A stretch of DNA of 64,000 nt from JALORV01 sp963780715 (lineage in GTDB: Bacteria; Pseudomonadota; Gammaproteobacteria; Burkholderiales; Burkholderiaceae_F), in contig CAWADK010000016.1 in assembly GCA_963780715.1 (NCBI GenBank), forward strand, positions 248,001 to 312,000, written 5' to 3'. The position numbers were made by a program, and so were the translations under genes. Position 1 is the stretch's first letter; every line of letters starts with the position of its first letter. The notes under the pieces were generated by a model that worked only from the letters and a program-made list of their open reading frames with translations, was not told where the DNA came from and ran no database searches. Shown here in pieces: positions 47,407 through 58,341 of the stretch.

Positions 47407-47691
47407 GTGAGCTCCTCTCACGACGCAGATACTGTTCGTGCGGCCGTGACTGACGACCGCCGCAGCCAGGGTGAGCACCTCGAGGAGATCGCCGACTTCC
47501 TCTCTCACGTCGAGGCGTTCGAGACGCTGAGCGGCGATCAGCTTGCTCGCCTTGCCGCCGCGGTGACGCACAGGCAACTGGTCGCGGGCGACCATGATCC
47601 GCTCTGTCCGTCGGAGAACGGCAGATTGCTGAGCGCTTCTTGGCCTGCATCACAGCTGAATCGATTCAAGCGCGTGGCCTTGTCGCCTTGA
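47407..47691 (+). pseudogene. Truncated cyclic nucleotide-binding domain
   Basis: 94 residues. HLEEIADFLSHVEAFETLSG and DQLARLAAAVTHRQLVAGD are the first helices and strand of a cNMP-binding domain; then the sequence turns unrelated and stops before the phosphate-binding cassette. A relic next to the intact cNMP gene, on the opposite strand. Confidence 0.45.
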
Positions 47692-47803
47692 TCGTCACCG
47701 CAATCCAGCGCAAGGCACGGCGTTGCATTGCAGCGGGCGGCGCCTGCTCCCTTCGCGGTCTGCTAGCATGATCGCGCCGCGATCGACTCCCTGAGGACCC
47801 CGC

Positions 47804-48724
47804 ATGCCCGCACCGTCCGATCGATACAAGCGCATCCGCAACGTCCTCTGGATCGTCCTGCTCCTCAACGTGACGGTCGCGCTCGCGAAGCTCGTCTACG
47901 GCATGCTGAGCCACTCGGCGGCGATGGAGGCCGACGGCTTCCACTCGCTCTTCGACGGCGCGTCGAACGTGATCGGCCTCGTCGGTATGTGGTACGCCGG
48001 CCGCCCGGCCGACGAGGAGCACCCGTACGGGCACGACAAGTTCGAGACCTTCGCCGCCGCCGTCATCGGCATCCTCCTGGTCTTCGCCGGCTACACCGTG
48101 GGCAGAGGGGCCTTGGACAGCCTCGCCGGCCGCGGCCTGCCCACCGAGGTCACGACCGTGTCGTTCGTCGTCATGATCGGCACGCTCGCCGTGAACCTCT
48201 TCGTCACCACCTGGGAGCGGCGCGCGGGCAAGCGCCTCGGCAGCGAGGTCCTGCTCGCCGACGCCAGCCACACGCTCAGCGACGTCCTGGTCAGCACGGG
48301 AGTCATCGTCAGCCTCGTCCTGGTCCGGGCGGGGTTCGAGGCGGCCGACGGCGTCGTCGCGCTCCTCGTCGCCGCGGTGATCCTGCACACGTCCTGGGGC
48401 ATCCTCCGTGGCGTGCTGCACACGCTGGGCGACGCGGCCCGCCTGCCGGCGGAGACGGTCGCCGCGTCTGCCTGCACGGTCCCGGGCGTGGTCGGCTGCC
48501 ACGCCGTCCGCACGCGCGGGCCGGAGAGCCGCGTCTACGTCGACCTCCACATCCAGGTCGCCCCGGATACGACCGTGGAGCGGGGCCACGCCGTCACGCA
48601 CGAGGTCGAGGGGGCGCTGCGCCGCGACTTCGGGCAGATCACCGACGTGGTCGTGCACCTGGAGCCGGCCGCCCCGGGCGCCGGCGCACCAGCGAAGAGC
48701 GCCGAGCAAGTCTCCAGAGACTGA
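47804..48724 (+). CDS. Cation diffusion facilitator (metal efflux)
   Basis: 306 residues. Exports divalent metals by proton antiport. Six membrane segments; metal-site motifs EADGFHSLFDGASN (TM2) and LADASHTLSDVLVS (TM5); the loop HPYGHDKFETFAA; a C-terminal cytosolic ferredoxin-like domain (VDLHIQVAPDTTVERGHAVTHEVE). Metal specificity not clear. Near the His/Met-rich secreted protein gene, which may hint at metal handling. Confidence 0.92.
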   Translation: MPAPSDRYKRIRNVLWIVLLLNVTVALAKLVYGMLSHSAAMEADGFHSLFDGASNVIGLVGMWYAGRPADEEHPYGHDKFETFAAAVIGILLVFAGYTVGRGALDSLAGRGLPTEVTTVSFVVMIGTLAVNLFVTTWERRAGKRLGSEVLLADASHTLSDVLVSTGVIVSLVLVRAGFEAADGVVALLVAAVILHTSWGILRGVLHTLGDAARLPAETVAASACTVPGVVGCHAVRTRGPESRVYVDLHIQVAPDTTVERGHAVTHEVEGALRRDFGQITDVVVHLEPAAPGAGAPAKSAEQVSRD

Positions 48725-48803
48725 AGGCGCATCCAGCTGCCGGCGGCCGCGCGCGAGACATGGCGGCACAGACCGACGCGGGCCCCGTTTGACGTCCGCT
48801 GGC

Positions 48804-49010
48804 TCAGGGATGGTGTGGCAGGAGGTTGTGCGTCCCGCACTTAGGGCAGGTGACCCGGCTCAGGCGAGAGCCGATCATCAGTTCCCACGTGAAACGACGG
48901 AACCGAGTCCGACAGAAGCCGCAGGTCACCTCCCAGCGCGAGAAGATGCCAAGGGAGACGGGAAGCCAGGAGATCTGTCTGGGGTTGATTGCGGGCACCT
49001 CGAGGCTCAT
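48804..49010 (-). CDS. Small zinc-ribbon protein
   Basis: 68 residues from ATG 49010 (49040 possible). VPAINPRQISWLPVSLGIFSRW then VTCGFCRTRFRR and VTCPKCGTHNLLP: two CxxC pairs about 25 apart, a zinc ribbon. Function unknown. Confidence 0.6.
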   Translation of the reverse strand: MSLEVPAINPRQISWLPVSLGIFSRWEVTCGFCRTRFRRFTWELMIGSRLSRVTCPKCGTHNLLPHHP

Positions 49011-49060
49011 ACCCGCATTGTGGCCAACGCACGTGGTCAACGAACCTGCGGCGCCTGCCT

Positions 49061-49187
49061 ACAGCGAAGGCCATCCTGGATGCGTTCAATGCCCACGATC
49101 TCGACAGGATCATGCAGGTGCGACCACTGGGAGTTCCGGGATGGGAAGGTCATCCGCAAGGACTCGTACTGGAAGATCGTCGAGTGA
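49061..49187 (+). pseudogene. SnoaL-like protein with internal deletion
   Basis: TAKAILDAFNAHDLDRIM (N-terminal helix of SnoaL/NTF2-like proteins) in one frame is followed at once by CDHWEFRDGKVIRKDSYWKIVE (the C-terminal strands) in another. About 80 middle residues are missing. A deletion relic. Confidence 0.55.
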
Positions 49188-49358
49188 CGGTGCGCGAAGC
49201 GGCGCGGCGCCGGGAGGCCGAGCTGGAGCGGCACACGCTGCTGGTGCTCCCGGGCATCAGCGGCGCCATGCGACGCCTCCGTACACTCGATCGCGCTCCA
49301 CGCGGTCGGACGCTCAAGAGCCTCTCCCAGGTCGTTCGAAGTCGCGACAGCGTGCCGA

Positions 49359-50765
49359 GTGAGGCTAGTGACGATACGATGGATCCGAGTCGACGTTGGA
49401 GGAGCGTTGCCTTCGCATCTCATGAAGACCGCGCGCGGAGCCGTGGTGGGGCTCTGGTTCCTGCCCACCTGCATGATCGTCGCCGCGACCGTGCTCGGAG
49501 TCGCCCTCACCGCCCTCGACCCTGAGATCGACGAGCGGATCGCGTCCGTGTACCCCTCCTTCTTCGGGATCAGCGCGGAGGGGGCTCGCGACATCCTGAG
49601 CGTGGTCGCGACGTCGATGCTCAGCGTGGCGGCGCTCGTCTTCTCCATCACCGTGGTCACGCTCTCGCTGGCCGCCAACCACTACACATCACGCATCCTG
49701 CGGACCTTCACGCGCGACCGTGGCACGCAGCTCGTCCTCGGCGTCTTCCTGGGCCTCTTCGCCTACTGCCTCGTCGTGTTGCGCGGCATCCGCGTGCCGA
49801 CCGATCAACAGCCCGGGTTCGTTCCCTCGCTCGCCGTGCTCCTCGGCATCGTCTTCGCGCTGGGGAGCCTCGGCTTCCTGGTCTACTTCATCCAGCACAT
49901 CAGCTCGATGATCCAGGCCTCGGAGATCATCGCCAGGATCGCGACAGACACCCTCGTGGTCATCCGGCACGAGGTCCGGGAGCAGCGCGATCAAGGACGT
50001 GACGGTTCAGACCTCATGGCCGCGGGCGACGCACACGTCGAGGCCGTCACCGCACCCGGGATGGGGTACCTCCGCCGCATCGAGCGCGAGCGGCTGCTGC
50101 GAGTCGCCCTGGCTCACGACGTCGTGGTCCACGTCCCCGTCCTCGTCGGTGCGTTCGTCACGCCCGAGGACGAACTCTTCCGCTTGCCGGGCAGGCGAGA
50201 GGGCGTAGAGGGATCTCTCCTCCGTGGCGTCCGTGCGACGGTGAGTCTCGGCACGTCCGGCGATATCTACGAGGACCCCCGCTTCGGCATCCGTCAGCTC
50301 GTCGACGTCGCCCTCAAGGCGCTCTCGCCGGGCATCAACGATCCCACCACGGCAGTGACGTGCATCGACTACCTGGCCGTGGTCCTCCTCGAGGCGCTGC
50401 CTCTGCAGGGTGGAACGGTGATGTACCCGGCGAACGGCGAACCTCGCGTCATCCTGCACACGGTCGGATTCAGCGGACTGCTCGACGAAGCCTTCGACCA
50501 GCTGACCCCTTCCGCTCGGGGAGAGCGCGCAGTCTTGCTCCGGGTGCTCTCCACGTTGAGCCGGCTGGCCGACCGCGTCCGAGAGGAGGAGCAGCGAACG
50601 TCCCTGCGCCGGCAGGTCGAGCGAGTCCTCGAGGCGTCACGAGATGAAACGACGTTGGCCGGCGACCGGCTGCTGATCCAGGCCCAGGCAGACGCGGTCC
50701 TGGAGCGACTGGGAACCAGGCGCCACGAGGAGGGCGTTCGTCAGGAGCCGAACCCGATGTCGTGA
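49359..50765 (+). CDS. DUF2254 membrane protein
   Basis: 468 residues from GTG 49359. Membrane spans near the N-terminus (VVGLWFLPTCMIVAATVLGVAL, DILSVVATSMLSVAALVFSI, LVLGVFLGLFAYCLVVLRG, LAVLLGIVFALGSLGFLVYF), then a soluble part with DPRFGIRQLVDVALKALSPGINDPTTAVTCIDYLA, the DUF2254 signature. Function unknown. A start nearer MKTARGAVV (49421) is possible. Confidence 0.88.
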   Translation: MRLVTIRWIRVDVGGALPSHLMKTARGAVVGLWFLPTCMIVAATVLGVALTALDPEIDERIASVYPSFFGISAEGARDILSVVATSMLSVAALVFSITVVTLSLAANHYTSRILRTFTRDRGTQLVLGVFLGLFAYCLVVLRGIRVPTDQQPGFVPSLAVLLGIVFALGSLGFLVYFIQHISSMIQASEIIARIATDTLVVIRHEVREQRDQGRDGSDLMAAGDAHVEAVTAPGMGYLRRIERERLLRVALAHDVVVHVPVLVGAFVTPEDELFRLPGRREGVEGSLLRGVRATVSLGTSGDIYEDPRFGIRQLVDVALKALSPGINDPTTAVTCIDYLAVVLLEALPLQGGTVMYPANGEPRVILHTVGFSGLLDEAFDQLTPSARGERAVLLRVLSTLSRLADRVREEEQRTSLRRQVERVLEASRDETTLAGDRLLIQAQADAVLERLGTRRHEEGVRQEPNPMS

Positions 50766-50925
50766 GTCACACGATGGCGTCCCGCCGGCGGCGGACAAGG
50801 CGAGCGTGATCACTCAACAGCCGGCCGTGTCACCTGTGCGCCGCCGGGCATCTACAGCCCATGGAACGATCGCGGCGCCGCCAGGCAGAGCGCTTCTCCG
50901 CCGCTGACGAGAGAGAGGACAGGTC

Positions 50926-51345
50926 ATGTCAACCAAGGATGATGTCCGAGCGGTATCGGACAGGTTCTACTCAGGGCTGAGCCGCATGGACGTCGCGGCA
51001 CTGCCCGACATCTGGTCCCACGGCGATGACGTCACGACCATGCACCCCATGGGCGGAGAGCAGGTCGGCTGGGAGGAAGTCCGCGCCTCGTTCGAGCAGG
51101 CCGCGGGACCGATGACCGACAGTCACGTGGACCTCGTCGACCAGCGGATCTACGCGGGCACGGACCTGGCGTACGAGACCGGGATCGAGCGAGGCAGCGC
51201 CAAGCTCGCCGGAGAGCCAGTCGAGTTCGAGCATCGCGTGACGAACGTCTACCGCCTCGAGGACGGCCAGTGGAAGATGATCCACCATCACACCGACGTC
51301 TCCACAGGCCTGGTCGAGATGCTGCAGCGCCGGCAGGCCGCCTGA
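50926..51345 (+). CDS. NTF2-like/SnoaL family protein
   Basis: 139 residues. KDDVRAVSDRFYSGLSRMDVAALPDIWSHGDDVTTMHPMGGEQVGWEEVRASFEQ…VYRLEDGQWKMIHHHTDVS. Stand-alone DUF4440-type fold; the HHHTDVS ending is usual in this group. Function unknown. GAGAGGAC precedes ATG. Confidence 0.82.
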   Translation: MSTKDDVRAVSDRFYSGLSRMDVAALPDIWSHGDDVTTMHPMGGEQVGWEEVRASFEQAAGPMTDSHVDLVDQRIYAGTDLAYETGIERGSAKLAGEPVEFEHRVTNVYRLEDGQWKMIHHHTDVSTGLVEMLQRRQAA

Positions 51346-51405
51346 AGGTGGGCCGGCGCAGCTGAGCTTCTCGAGATCGATCGCCCGGCAGGTCCTAGTG
51401 GACGC

Positions 51406-52317
51406 TCATGCCGGCGTCGTCGTCCGCGCCGCCGCCGTCGTCGTCCGCGCCGCCGCCGTCCGCAGCTGATACGAACGGGTGGCGGCGCCGGCGGCTATGG
51501 CCCAGAGGAACCAGCTGCCGTAGACGAGACCGAAGACCCAGGTAGCCATGCCTCCCGAGTCGACATCGCCGCGAAGCAGCCCGACGGCGAACGCCGAGCA
51601 GGCCGAGAGCCCGAAGGTGGCGACCGCGACGCTGGCGAACCAGCCTGCGGCCAGCAGCGGCCGGCGCGGCAGCCAGCGCGGCGTCATCACCAGAAGGAGG
51701 GACAGGGTGGCCGCCAGCAGCCACGGGACGGCGGGCAGCCAGAGGGCGAAGGAGCCGGCCAGGCCATCCGCCCCCGGCCACCTGAGCCCAAGCCTCCCAC
51801 CCAGCGCCCACCAGGTCTTGAGGACCGGGTAGGGCAGCGCCAGCGCGAGCGCGGCGTAGCCGTACCAGGTGGCGACGCGCGTGGATGCGGGGTCGGACCC
51901 GCGCGTCAAGGCCAGATGCGCGAAGACGGCGGCGGTGGCGGCGGCAAACGCCCGCGTCGTCAGCCCCAGCCAGTCGACACCTGCCGGCATGAGGCCCGGG
52001 AGCGCGAGGCTCGCCACGCGCAGAAGGTCGATCATCAGTCCGCCGGCAGCCCAGAGCATCAGCAAGAGCCCACCCCAGCCCAGCACGCCCTGCAGGCGCA
52101 GCCACCCGGAGTGAGCAGCCATGCGCACGACGATCGCCGCCGCGCCGAGCCCGGCCGCCGCGAGGGGGAGCCAGTCCGGAGCAAGGGCCTCGGCGTAGGC
52201 CGGCCTGCCGGGAACGAGCTGCTCCAGCGCCCAGGCCGCCGCCACCGCGACGCAGAGGACCAGCCCGATCCACGACTCAGTCTTGCTGCCCAGTGAATGT
52301 CTGGCCTTCACGCCCAT
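51406..52317 (-). CDS. Multi-spanning membrane protein of unknown function
   Basis: 303 residues, about eight membrane segments (for example WIGLVLCVAVAAAWALEQLV, LWLPAVPWLLAATLSLLLVM, WVFGLVYGSWFLWAIAAGAA). The C-terminus is a low-complexity RTAAARTTTAAARTTTPA made by a 21-bp tandem repeat. No family recognised. Divergent from narG. Confidence 0.65.
   Translation of the reverse strand: MGVKARHSLGSKTESWIGLVLCVAVAAAWALEQLVPGRPAYAEALAPDWLPLAAAGLGAAAIVVRMAAHSGWLRLQGVLGWGGLLLMLWAAGGLMIDLLRVASLALPGLMPAGVDWLGLTTRAFAAATAAVFAHLALTRGSDPASTRVATWYGYAALALALPYPVLKTWWALGGRLGLRWPGADGLAGSFALWLPAVPWLLAATLSLLLVMTPRWLPRRPLLAAGWFASVAVATFGLSACSAFAVGLLRGDVDSGGMATWVFGLVYGSWFLWAIAAGAATRSYQLRTAAARTTTAAARTTTPA
51416..51457. 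repeat. Tandem repeat, two perfect 21-bp units
   Basis: Units 51416-51436 and 51437-51457 are identical and GC-rich, in frame at the 3' end of the membrane protein gene, giving two copies of a seven-residue Ala/Arg/Thr unit. Confidence 0.8.
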
Positions 52318-52575
52318 GACCGGCCCCCTCCTTCGCTCCACCTCTGCACTGCTATCCAACATCGGTCAAGGCGGTCGCGGACCGGCCGGTCGACGGGAAT
52401 GCCCACCGGCCATACAGGGAGTCGTAGGGCTGGCCACGGGGCCAGGACCGCAGGGCCTCGGTCCGCTTGGCCGGCGGCAGCGCTCCGAAAAACGGCCTTG
52501 CCGTTGACCGAAGCCGTAGACTCACCTCACGCCGTTGACGAGGGAGCGAGCGAGACTCCCAGGAGGCCGAGCGGC
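52318..52575. promoter_or_regulatory. Divergent intergenic region upstream of nar
   Basis: 258 bases between the membrane protein gene and narG. It should carry the nar promoter. TTGACC and TAGACT occur near 52,504-52,522 but with wrong spacing, and no clear FNR- or NarL-type palindrome was found by eye. Confidence 0.35.
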
Positions 52576-55500
52576 GTGACGCGGCAGGCAAAGGCGGCGG
52601 GGGACGACGCGGTGCCACCGGCTGAACGTGGTGAGGCCTCGAGAGCGCTGCTCGGCCGGGTCCGCTACCTGACTCCCGGCGAGTCCAGCGAGGACGGCCG
52701 CGTCGTCGTCCGCGAGAGCGACGGCCGCTCCGAGGAGTTCTACCGCGACCGCTGGCGCCACGACCGGGAGGTGCGCTCCACCCACGGCGTCAACTGCACG
52801 GGCTCCTGCTCCTGGATGATCTACGTGCGGGACGGCATCGTCTCCTGGGAGACCCAGGCGACCGACTATCCCGAGACCAGTCCGGACATGCCGGACGTGG
52901 AGCCCAGGGGCTGCCCGCGGGGCGCCACCTTCTCCTGGTACACCTACCAGCCCGGGCGCGTGCGCTACCCCTACGTGCGCGGCGCCCTGCTCGAGATGTG
53001 GCGGGAGGCGCGCCGGGAGCACGCCGACCCTGTCGACGCCTGGGCCAGCATCGCGACGGATCCGGCGAAGAGCGCCGCCTACAAGGACGCGCGCGGGCAC
53101 GGCGGCTTCATGCGCGCGACCTGGGACGAGGCCCTCGAGCTCTGCGCGGCGGCGCACGTCGACACCATCGAGCGCTGGGGCCCCGACCGCGTCGCCAGCG
53201 TGAGCCCCATCCCGGCCATGTCGCCCGTCTCGCACGCCTCGGGCTCGCGCTACGTGGCGCTCACCGGCGGCGCGCAGAACTCCTTCTACGACTGGTACGC
53301 CGACCTGCCGCCGGCCTCGCCGCAGACCCTCGGGCGACCAGACCGACGTGCCCGAGTCCGCGGACTGGTGGCACGCCTCCTACCTCATGATCTGGGGCAG
53401 CAACGTGCCGGTCACGCGCACGCCCGACGCCCACTTCATGGTCGAGGCGCGCTACGCCGGTCAGAAGGTCGTCGTCGTCTCCCCCGACTACGCCGAGCAC
53501 GTCAAGTTCGCCGACGACTGGCTGCCGGTGACGGCGGGCATGGACGGGGCCCTCGCGCTCGCCATGGGCCACGTCGTCTTCAAGGAGTTCTACGTCGACC
53601 GCGAGGTGCCGTTCTTCACGCGCTACGCGAAGACCTACACGGACATGCCCTTCCTGGTCACGCTGCGCGAGCACGAGGGCGCCTACACGCCCGACCGCTT
53701 CCTGACCGCCTACGACCTCGGAGAGCCGGTCGAGGCGGCGGAGTGGAAGACCGTGGTCATGGACGCGGCGACCGGCCAGCCGGCGGTGCCCAACGGGTCG
53801 CTGGGCTACCGCTGGTCGGAGTCGGGTGAGGGCCACTGGAACCTCGACCTCGGCGACATCGACCCGCAGCTGACGCTGCTCGCCCCGGGCGGCGAGACGG
53901 TCGAGGTCCTCCTGCCGCGCTTCGACGGGCCGCAGGCCGACGTGCTGCGGCGCGGCGTCCCGGTGCGGCGCCTCGGCGAGCGCCTGGTGACGACGGTCTA
54001 CGACCTCCTCCTCGCCCAGTACGGCGTCGCCCGGCCGGACCTGCCCGGCGAGTGGCCGGCGGGCTACGACGACGCGAGCCAGCCCTACACGCCCGCCTGG
54101 CAGGAGCGGCTCACCGGCATCCCCGCGGCGGTCGCCGCGCGCGTGGCCCGCGAGTTCGCGCGCAACGCGGAGGTCACCGAGGGCCGGTCCATGATCATCA
54201 TGGGCTCGGGCATCAACCACTGGTTCAACTCCGACATGACCTACCGCACGATCATGACGCTGCTCTTCGCCTGCGGCTGCATCGGGCGCAACGGCGGCGG
54301 CTGGGCGCACTACGTGGGGCAGGAGAAGATGCGCCCCTTCACGGGCTGGGCGACGCTCGCCTCTGCGCTCGACTGGAGCCGCCCCCCGCGCCAGAACTGC
54401 GGCACCGAGTGGTACTACCTGGCCACCGACCAGTGGCGCTACGAGGTCTTCGGCGCCGACCACCTGGCCTCGCCGCTGGCCCGCGGGCTGCTCGCCGGCA
54501 AGGCGCCGATCGACGCGCTGGCCCAGGCGGAGCGGCTCGGCTGGCAGGTCACCTATCCGACCTTCGACCGCAATCCGCTCGAGCTCGCCGCGGAGGCGGA
54601 GGCCGCCGGCCTGAGCCCCGGCGACTACGTCGTCGACGAGCTCCGCGGCGGCCGCCTGCGCTTCAGCGTCGAGGACCCCGACGACCCGGCCAACTTCCCC
54701 CGCCTGCTCTTCGTCTGGCGGGCCAACCTCCTGGGCAGCTCCGGCAAGGGCCACGAGTACTTCCTGCGCCACCTGCATGGGCTCGGACCTCGACAACATC
54801 CTGGCGACCGAGACGCCGCCCGAGCTGCGGCCCAGGGACGTCGCCTGGCGCGAGGAGGCGCCGGTCGGCAAGCTCGACCTGCTCGTCACCGTCGACTTCC
54901 GCATGACGAGCACCGGGCAGTTCGCCGACGTGGTGCTGCCGGCCGCCACCTGGTACGAGAAGAGCGACCTCTCCTGCACCGACCTGCACCCCTACGTGCA
55001 CTCCTTCAACGCGGCCATCGACCCGCCCTGGGAGGCGCGCTCGGACTGGGACGCCTTCAGCGACCTGGCGCGCGTCTTCTCGCGGCTCGCGGCCGACCGG
55101 CTCGGCGTGCGCCGCGACCTCGTGGCCACGGCGCTCGCGCACGACACCCCCGCCGAGGCCTCGCAGCCGTTCGGCGAGGTCAGGGACTGGAGGGCCGGCG
55201 AGGTCGAGCCGGTGCCGGGCAGGACGATGCCGGCCCTGACCGTGGTCGAGCGCGACTTCGGCGCCATCCACGAGAAGCTGACCAGCCTGGGCCCGCTGGT
55301 CGAGTCGCTCGGCGTCGGCGCCAAGGGCGTCGCCTGGCGCCCCGACGAGGAGGTCGCCTGGCTGGGCGCCGCCAACGGCCTCGTCCACGGCGGCGCCGGC
55401 GACGGACGTCCCTCGCTCGAGCGCGCCGAGCAGGCCGCCGAGGCGATCCTCGCGCTCTCGGGGGCGACCAACGGCCGCCTCTCGCACGACGGCTTCACGA

Positions 55501-56283
55501 CCCTGGAGAAGCGGGTCGGCCTGCCGCTCGCCGACCTCGCCTCAGGGGAGCGCGACGCGCGCATCCGCTGGTCGGACGTCAAGGCGCGGCCGCAGAAGAC
55601 GCTGACCAGCCCGGAGTGGTCCGGCAACGAGGCCGGCGACCGTCAGTACAGCGCCTTCACCATCAACGTCGAGCGCCTCAAGCCCTGGCACACGCTCACC
55701 GGGCGCATGCACTTCTTCCTCGACCACCAGTGGCTGGGCGAGCTCGGCGAGCAGCTCCCCGTCTGGCGGCCGCCCCTGAACACGCCCGAGCGCTACCCCG
55801 AGGCCGCGGAGCTCGGAGACGACGCCATCGCCCTGCGCTACCTCACGCCGCACTCCAAGTGGTCCATCCACACGGACTACCAGGAGAACCCGATGATGCT
55901 GACGCTCTTCCGCGGCGGCACCGTCGCCTGGCTCTCGCCCGAGGACGCCGCCTCGATCGGCGTCGCCGACAACGACTGGCTCGAGGTCTGCAACCGCAAC
56001 GGGGTCCTCGACTGCCGCGCCGTGGTCTCGCCGCCGCATGCCGCAAGGCGTCTGCTACATCTACCACGCCAAGGACCGGCACGTCGGGCAGCCGCGCACG
56101 GAGAAGACGGGCAAGCAGGGCGGCACGCACAACGCGCTCACGCGCGTCCTCCTCAAGCCGACGCACATGATCGGCGGCTACGCGCAGCTCTCCTACGCGG
56201 TCAACTACTACGGCTGCACCGGCAGCCAGCGCGACGAGGTCGTGGTCGTCCGCCGCCGGACCGAGCAGAAGGTGACCTACTGA
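52576..56283 (+). CDS. narG: Respiratory nitrate reductase alpha subunit (three frameshifts)
   Basis: About 1,234 residues after removing one base near 53,334, 54,777 (A) and 56,033. Molybdenum-bis-MGD enzyme reducing nitrate to nitrite with quinol electrons. The N-terminal [4Fe-4S] site is STHGVNCTGSCSW plus EPRGCPRGATF (His and Cys ligands as in E. coli NarG); the Mo-Asp region includes YADLPPASPQT…QTDVPESADWW; later GSDLDNILATETPPELRPRD and HNALTRVLLKPTHMIGGYAQLS. No Tat signal, so it faces the cytoplasm. GTG start with AGGAGG nine bases upstream. Stop overlaps narH. Confidence 0.93.
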
Positions 56284-57741
56284 TGCGCGTGCGCGCCCAG
56301 CTCATGATGGTGATGGCGCTCGACAAGTGCCTCGGCTGCCACACCTGCTCGATCACCTGCAAGCAGGCCTGGACCGACCGCGACGGCGCCGAGTACATGT
56401 GGTTCAACAACGTCGAGACCAAGCCCGGCGCCGGCTACCCGCGCAGGTGGGAGGACCAGGACCGCTGGCAGGGCGGCTGGAGGCTCGACGGCAAGGGCCG
56501 CCTGGCGCTGCGGGCGGGCGGCCGCATCAAGAAGCTCGCGACCATCTTCGGCAACTTCGACCTGCCGCTGATCGACGACTACTACGAGCCCTGGACCTAC
56601 GACTACGCCAACCTGATCACCGCGCCCTCCGGCCCGACCCCGCCGGTGATCACGCCGCGCTCGCGCCTCACGGGCAAGCCGATGGACCTCGAATGGGGGC
56701 CCAACTGGGAGGACGACCTGGCCGGCGACGCTGACGCCCGACGACCCCGGCGTCTCAGCGGCCTCGAGGACGAGGTCCTGCAGCGCTACGAGCAGGTCTT
56801 CATGTTCTACCTGCCGCGCATCTGCAACCACTGCGTGAACCCGTCGTGCGTGGCGTCCTGCCCCTCGGGCGCGCTCTACAAGCGCGAGGAGGACGGGGTC
56901 GTGCTCGTCGACCAGGACAAGTGCCGCGGCTGGCGCTTCTGCGTCTCCGGCTGCCCGTACAAGAAGGTCTACTTCAACCACCTGAGCGGCAAGGCCGAGA
57001 AGTGCATCTTCTGCTATCCGGTCACCGAGAACGGCAGGCCCACGGTGTGCTCCGAGACCTGCGTGGGCCGCCTGCGCGCCAACGGCGTCGTGCTCTACGA
57101 CCTCGACGCCGTGACGGCCGCCGCCGAGACGACGCGCCCGGCGGACCTCGTCGAGGCGCAGCGCGAGCTGCTCCTCGACCCGCACGACGCGCGCGTGCGC
57201 GCGGCGGCGGAGGCGGCCGGCGTGCCGCACGACTGGATCGAGGCGGCGCGTCGCTCTCCGGTCTACGCCCTGGCGAAGGAGCTGCGCGTCGCGCTGCCGC
57301 TGCATCCGGAGTACCGCACGCTCCCGATGGTCTGGTACGTGCCGCCGCTCTCGCCGGTGCTCGACGCGCTGAGCGCGGCCGGCTACGACGCCAAGGATCC
57401 CGACCAGGTGTTCCCCGCGCTCGGCGACCTGCGCATCCCGCTGCGCTACGTGGCGAACGTCCTGGCCGCCGGCGACCCGCGCCCCGGTCGAGGAGAGCCT
57501 GCGGCGCCTGCTGGCGATGCGCATCGTGAAGCGCAGCCAGCAGCTCGGCGAGGCGTCGCCCGCGGCGGCCGCGAGCGAGGCCGGCATGAGCCTCGAGCAG
57601 GTGGAGCGACTCTTCCGCCTGCTGGCGCTGGCGCCGTACGACGAGCGCTACGTGATCCCCAAGGCGCGGCGCGAAGAGGCCGGAGCGCGCCAGGGCCAGC
57701 GCGGCGACGGCGGCGCGCCGGAGCGCGGGCAGGCGACGTGA
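56283..57741 (+). CDS. narH: Nitrate reductase beta subunit (frameshifted)
   Basis: About 485 residues. Four Fe-S clusters by cysteine motifs: CLGCHTCSITCKQAW, CNHCVNPSCVASCP, CRGWRFCVSGCPY (the Trp marks the [3Fe-4S] cluster) and CIFCYPVTENGRPTVCSETC. Electron path from NarI to NarG. One extra C near 57,480 breaks DPAPVEESLRRLLAMRIVKR. Near 56,730 a short stretch (DADARRPRRL) seems to sit in a shifted frame, suggesting one more insertion with a compensating loss. Ends TGATG into narJ. Confidence 0.92.
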
Positions 57742-58341
57742 TGCCGGGCCACGAGACCGTCACGCCCGGGCACCCCGCGTCCCGAGACGCCGCCGCCATC
57801 GGGACTCCGGACGCGACGGCGGTCGTCCTGCAGGCGGCCTCGCTTCTCCTCGACTACCCCGGCCCGGCGTCCGCGAAGGTGACGGAGCTGATCGAGGCCG
57901 CGCCTGGCCGAGCTGCCGCCCGCAGCGCGGCGCGGCGGCAGCTGAAAGACTTCCTCGCCTGGTGGAGCGAGCTCGACGCCGCCGAGCGCGAACAGACCTA
58001 CGTCGCCACCTTCGATCTCGATCGCGCCGTGACGCTGTACCTGACGGAGGGCCGGACCCGCACGCCCAGGCGAGCGCGGCGCCGCCCTGCTCGACCTGCG
58101 CCGCGCCTACCGGGTCGAGGGCGCCGACGTGAGCCGCGACGAGCTGCCCGACTACCTGCCGCTGATGCTCGAGGTGGCGGCGCACGTGCCCGCCGCCCGC
58201 GCGCTGCTCACCGCGGAACGCGAGGCGCTCGAAGACCTGGCCGCGCTGCTTGCGCAGCGCGAGAGTCCCTTCGGCCTGGTGGTGGGTGCAGTCCTCACGG
58301 TCCTGCCGACCGCCGAGCATCACCAGGGGGAGCGCTCATGA
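57741..58341 (+). CDS. narJ: Nitrate reductase maturation chaperone (frameshifted)
   Basis: About 199 residues once the A at 58,068 is removed. LLLDYPGPASAKVTELIEAA…TYVATFDLDRAVTLYLT then GERGAALLDLRRAYR and DELPDYLPLMLEVAAHVPAAR, the DMSO-reductase-chaperone (TorD/NarJ) pattern. Helps load Mo cofactor into NarG. Coupled to narH and narI (ATGA). Confidence 0.88.
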
